Below, piece by piece: positions 32,654-35,010 of a stretch of 35,010 bases of DNA (within the stretch, counting starts at the first letter, position 1; each line of letters starts with the position of its first letter). Made by a program: the position numbers and the translations under genes. The stretch is from positions 1 to 35,010 of the forward strand of contig CAZIPN010000021.1 in the NCBI GenBank assembly GCA_964541225.1. The letters are read 5' to 3'. A model generated the notes under the pieces. The model worked only from the letters and a program-made list of their open reading frames with translations. It was not told where the DNA came from and did no database searches. The DNA is from CAZIPN01 sp964541225. Its GTDB lineage: Bacteria > Actinomycetota > Coriobacteriia > Anaerosomatales > JAAXUF01.

Positions 32654-32923
32654 ATGAGTGTGCGGCTCTACGCACTGTCGACATGTCCGTATTGCCGAAT
32701 GACGAGGAAGTACCTCGATGAATCCGGCATCGACTACGAGCTCACCGAAGTCGACTTGCTCGACGGCTCCGCGAGCGACGAGTCGACTCCGAAGGGCGTC
32801 GCAGTCGCCGAGGTCAAGCGTCTTTCGGGCGGGACGTCTTTTCCAGTCGTGGTCATCGACGACCAGGTGGTGGTCGGCTACAACAAGAGCCGCATCGCCA
32901 CACTCCTCGGCCTCGATTCATGA
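32654..32923 (+). CDS. Glutaredoxin-family thiol-disulfide protein
   Basis: This 89-residue single-domain glutaredoxin has the active site CPYC (Cys11-Cys14) and the conserved FPVVVIDDQVVVGYN segment with cis-Pro, which binds the thiol substrate. It also has an extra acidic insert (DLLDGSASDESTPKG) after the second strand. AAGGGG lies 5 nt before the ATG. Its TGA overlaps the next ATG in ATGA (32920-32923), tying it to the FTR-Rieske protein that probably reduces it. Confidence 0.93.
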   Translation: MSVRLYALSTCPYCRMTRKYLDESGIDYELTEVDLLDGSASDESTPKGVAVAEVKRLSGGTSFPVVVIDDQVVVGYNKSRIATLLGLDS

Positions 32924-33603
32924 CTGCCGAGACCCCCGCGCCTCGCCGCAAGTTCTCGAAGGGAACCACGATCGCCGACCTCAAGGCGTACATGGAGCCG
33001 TTCGTCGCGCATCTCGGCTACAAGCTCAACAGCGAAATCGACTTCGCCGACGAGGTCTTGCAGAGCGAGATCGAGATCCTCGAGCGCGATGGCGACGTGT
33101 ACTGCCCGTGCCGCATTCGCACCGGCGATCCGAAGGAAGACCTGAAGATTGTCTGCCCGTGCATTCCGTTCTACGCCGATCAGTTCGCCGCGATGCGCAA
33201 GTGTTGGTGCGGGCTGTTCGTCCGCACCGACGTCGATGATGGTTCCGAGCTGATTGGCGTGATCGAGGAGCCGGAGCCGGGGACGCTCGTTGACGTGCCA
33301 GTGGCGCGTCTCGACGACCTTGCCAAAGGCACTATCCGCCGTGTGAAGGTGGGGAAACGCGACGTCGCTCTGGCGCGGGTGGACGACGACGTGTTTGCGC
33401 TCTCCGACGTGTGCCGCCACGCGTTCGGTCCACTGTCGCATGGCTTCGTCGACAACTACATCGTCGCCTGTCCGTGGCATGGGTGGCGCTACGACGTGCG
33501 AACCGGCGAGACCGACCATCCGGATGCCGACGTGACGACGTATCCGGTGACGATTCGCGACGGCGAGGTGCTGGTAACGATGGCACTCGGTCGCGCGAAG
33601 TAG
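32920..33603 (+). CDS. Ferredoxin-thioredoxin-reductase catalytic domain fused to a Rieske [2Fe-2S] domain
   Basis: The 227-residue protein has two redox domains. Residues about 15-105 match the FTR catalytic subunit, which uses a [4Fe-4S] cluster next to a disulfide: CPC (Cys62, Cys64), CPC (Cys79, Cys81) and CWC (Cys95, Cys97). In plant-type FTR the last motif is CHC and its His takes part in catalysis; here it is Trp, and the spacings (14 and 13) differ from 16 and 8. Residues about 122-222 form a Rieske domain with Cys165-x-His167 and Cys184-x2-His187. Electrons could pass from the Rieske cluster to the FTR centre and on to the overlapping glutaredoxin. The direct donor is not known. Confidence 0.9.
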   Translation: MTAETPAPRRKFSKGTTIADLKAYMEPFVAHLGYKLNSEIDFADEVLQSEIEILERDGDVYCPCRIRTGDPKEDLKIVCPCIPFYADQFAAMRKCWCGLFVRTDVDDGSELIGVIEEPEPGTLVDVPVARLDDLAKGTIRRVKVGKRDVALARVDDDVFALSDVCRHAFGPLSHGFVDNYIVACPWHGWRYDVRTGETDHPDADVTTYPVTIRDGEVLVTMALGRAK

Positions 33604-33745
33604 CGCGGGCAGGGCGGGTGCGGCGATGCGGGCGGCGCGGTCGGTGCCGGCGGCGTTGGCCGCACATTCTTGGCGCGCGCAGGTACGTCGGCGGTCGTAC
33701 GCCGAGCTACCTCGTGTGGGGCATGCGCGCCGAGAGCAGGGAGGC

Positions 33746-33751
33746 TACCAT
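33746..33751 (+). promoter_or_regulatory. Possible -10 box of a leaderless kinase transcript
   Basis: TACCAT ends 6 nt before the kinase ATG. The only ribosome-site-like sequence, GGGAGG, lies 13 nt or more upstream, which is too far. No -35 was seen. Confidence 0.35.
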
Positions 33752-33757
33752 CGCAGC

Positions 33758-35005
33758 ATGGTCGAGACGATGACATCGAGGCTCAAACGGATTCCGGAGG
33801 CCGCTGCAGACGCCGCACTCGGCGTCGGCCTCACGATCCTGGGTTGGCTGAGCCTCGCGGTGCAACCGTTCGGCCCGCACGGCGGGGGCCCGCATCCTCC
33901 TCAGCCGCCGAGCACGACGCCCCTCGGCTCGACCACCAACCCGTTTGGCGAGTTCGGCTCGCCGACACCTGAGGTCTACGCGCTTACGGCCGTGGCGTTC
34001 TTGCCGTTGGCGGCTCGGCGGCGTCTTCCGCTGGCGGTGCTCGCGTTCACTTCGGTCGTCGCTGCCGTCTACGAACTCGGCCATTACCCACCGAACTTCG
34101 TCTTCCTTGCGCCGCTGATCGCGCTCTACACCGTCGCCGCGGTGCGCGATCGCGGGACAACGCTGATCGCAGGCGCGCTCTCGGCGGCGGTGCAGCTCGG
34201 CGCCGCATGGTTTGGAGGCGGAAGCAGCGGCTTTTGGACGGAGTCGATTCGCATCCTCGCGCTTGTCGGCGTGGCGGGGGCGTTGGGGGATGCAGCGCGT
34301 AGTCGTCGGGCGTACATTGCCGAGGTCGAGCAGCGCGCGGCCGACGCCGAGCGTACGCGCGAAGAGGAAGCTCGCCGCCGCGTCGATGAAGAGCGGTTGC
34401 GGATCGCGCGCGAGCTGCACGACGTGACTGCGCACTCGCTGTCGATCATCGCCGTGCAGTCGGGAGCCGCGACGCACGTCATCGACTCCGATCCCGCCGA
34501 GGCGCGACGCGCACTCGAAGCGATTCGCGGGACTGCCAAGGACGCGCTCGAGGAGCTGCGCGCGATGCTCGGCGTCCTGCGAGCTGCTGGCGACAACGAT
34601 GCCCCGCTGGCGCCGGTGCCCGGGCTCGCTCGTCTCGGCGATCTTGTCGCGTCGCTCGAGAGTACCGGCTACGACGTCGGCGTCGATGTCGATGACGATC
34701 TCGGCGAGATTCCGAGCGTCGTGGAGACCTCGGCATATCGCATCGTGCAAGAGGCGATCACGAACGTCGTGCGCCACGCTGGCGTCTGTCGCGTCTGGAT
34801 TCGCGTTCGCCGAGAAGGCGGCGAGCTTGCGATCTCGATCGACAACGACGGGCGCACGCCGAAGCTACCGCTGCCGGTTGGTGGCCACGGCCTCGCAGGC
34901 ATGGGTGAGCGCGTCACAGCACTTGGCGGCAGCTTCGAGGCATTGCCGCGTGAGGGCGGCGGCTTCAGCGTGGCGGCCCGGCTGCCAATCACGAGGGGCG
35001 CGTAG
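33758..35005 (+). CDS. Sensor histidine kinase of the NarX/LiaS/DesK type
   Basis: The 415-residue membrane kinase has an N-terminal sensor (about 1-180) with several hydrophobic helices, interrupted by an extracytoplasmic Gly/Pro/His-rich loop (40-70). A coiled linker (185-212) leads to a HisKA_3 domain with His221 in ARELHDVTAHSLS, and a HATPase domain (about 300-412) with EAITNVVRHAG and GGHGLAGMGERV. Such kinases pair with NarL/LuxR-type regulators. The next codon set, beginning at 35006, is probably that regulator. ATG 33758 is taken because the conserved sensor starts there; an in-frame start at 33626 has no ribosome site. Confidence 0.93.
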   Translation: MVETMTSRLKRIPEAAADAALGVGLTILGWLSLAVQPFGPHGGGPHPPQPPSTTPLGSTTNPFGEFGSPTPEVYALTAVAFLPLAARRRLPLAVLAFTSVVAAVYELGHYPPNFVFLAPLIALYTVAAVRDRGTTLIAGALSAAVQLGAAWFGGGSSGFWTESIRILALVGVAGALGDAARSRRAYIAEVEQRAADAERTREEEARRRVDEERLRIARELHDVTAHSLSIIAVQSGAATHVIDSDPAEARRALEAIRGTAKDALEELRAMLGVLRAAGDNDAPLAPVPGLARLGDLVASLESTGYDVGVDVDDDLGEIPSVVETSAYRIVQEAITNVVRHAGVCRVWIRVRREGGELAISIDNDGRTPKLPLPVGGHGLAGMGERVTALGGSFEALPREGGGFSVAARLPITRGA

Positions 35006-35010
35006 ATGAC
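35006..35010 (+). CDS. Start of next gene, cut by window end
   Basis: ATGAC begins immediately after the kinase TAG. Kinases of this class are commonly followed by a LuxR-type response regulator, but only one codon and two bases are visible, so identity is inference. Confidence 0.3.

Overview
High-GC bacterial DNA, most likely from an actinobacterium of the Coriobacteriia type. Supporting signs are the tRNA-Gln/glmU/prs/ctc-type L25/pth housekeeping order, frequent GTG starts, several starts without a ribosome site but with a -10 box 6-7 nt upstream, the FTR-type redox enzyme and the WxL-like surface genes. This placement is an inference from gene content, not a database result. No phage, insertion sequence or CRISPR array is visible. 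A 100-N assembly gap lies at 30164-30263.

Layout. 1-3764 (+): 3' part of tRNA-Gln, then glmU, prs, rplY/ctc and pth, a tightly packed housekeeping set. 3801-5021 (-): a coiled-coil M23 murein hydrolase. 5329-7118 (+): a REC-LytTR response regulator overlapping by one base a WxL-interacting-type (DUF916) membrane protein, facing a small secreted WxL-like protein (7263-7721, -) across two strong hairpins. 7893-9584 (-): a UPF0210 protein and its ACT-domain partner. 9732-10055 (+): a DUF951 protein. 10110-15703 (-): a degenerate membrane-anchored M23-like protein, the TldE/TldD protease pair and a coiled-coil NlpC/P60 endopeptidase. 16058-16134 (+): initiator tRNA with a clear promoter and terminator. 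16197-23134 (-): a secreted SGNH-like protein with an upstream CRP-type palindrome, an ADP-forming acyl-CoA synthetase/GNAT fusion, a lipoprotein, a flavin disulfide oxidoreductase and a DedA protein.

23241-25841 (+): FluC plus DUF190, a CcmC-like membrane protein that keeps the two histidines but lacks the tryptophan-rich motif, and an unrecognised 190-residue protein. 25926-29658 (+): cobalamin riboswitch with terminator, then a B12-type ABC importer (lipoprotein, permease, ATPase with an extra C-terminal domain). 29702-32537 (-): DUF1284 protein interrupted by the gap, a metallo-beta-lactamase-fold hydrolase and an NDH-2-like dehydrogenase. 32654-33603 (+): glutaredoxin overlapping an FTR catalytic domain fused to a Rieske domain. 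33758-35005 (+): a NarL-type histidine kinase, with the next gene starting at the window edge.

The items that look least routine are the glutaredoxin/FTR-Rieske pair, the stand-alone CcmC-like protein, the compact WxL-like locus with its own LytTR regulator, the ATPase with an appended domain under B12 riboswitch control, and a cluster of nested hairpins at 11367-11479.
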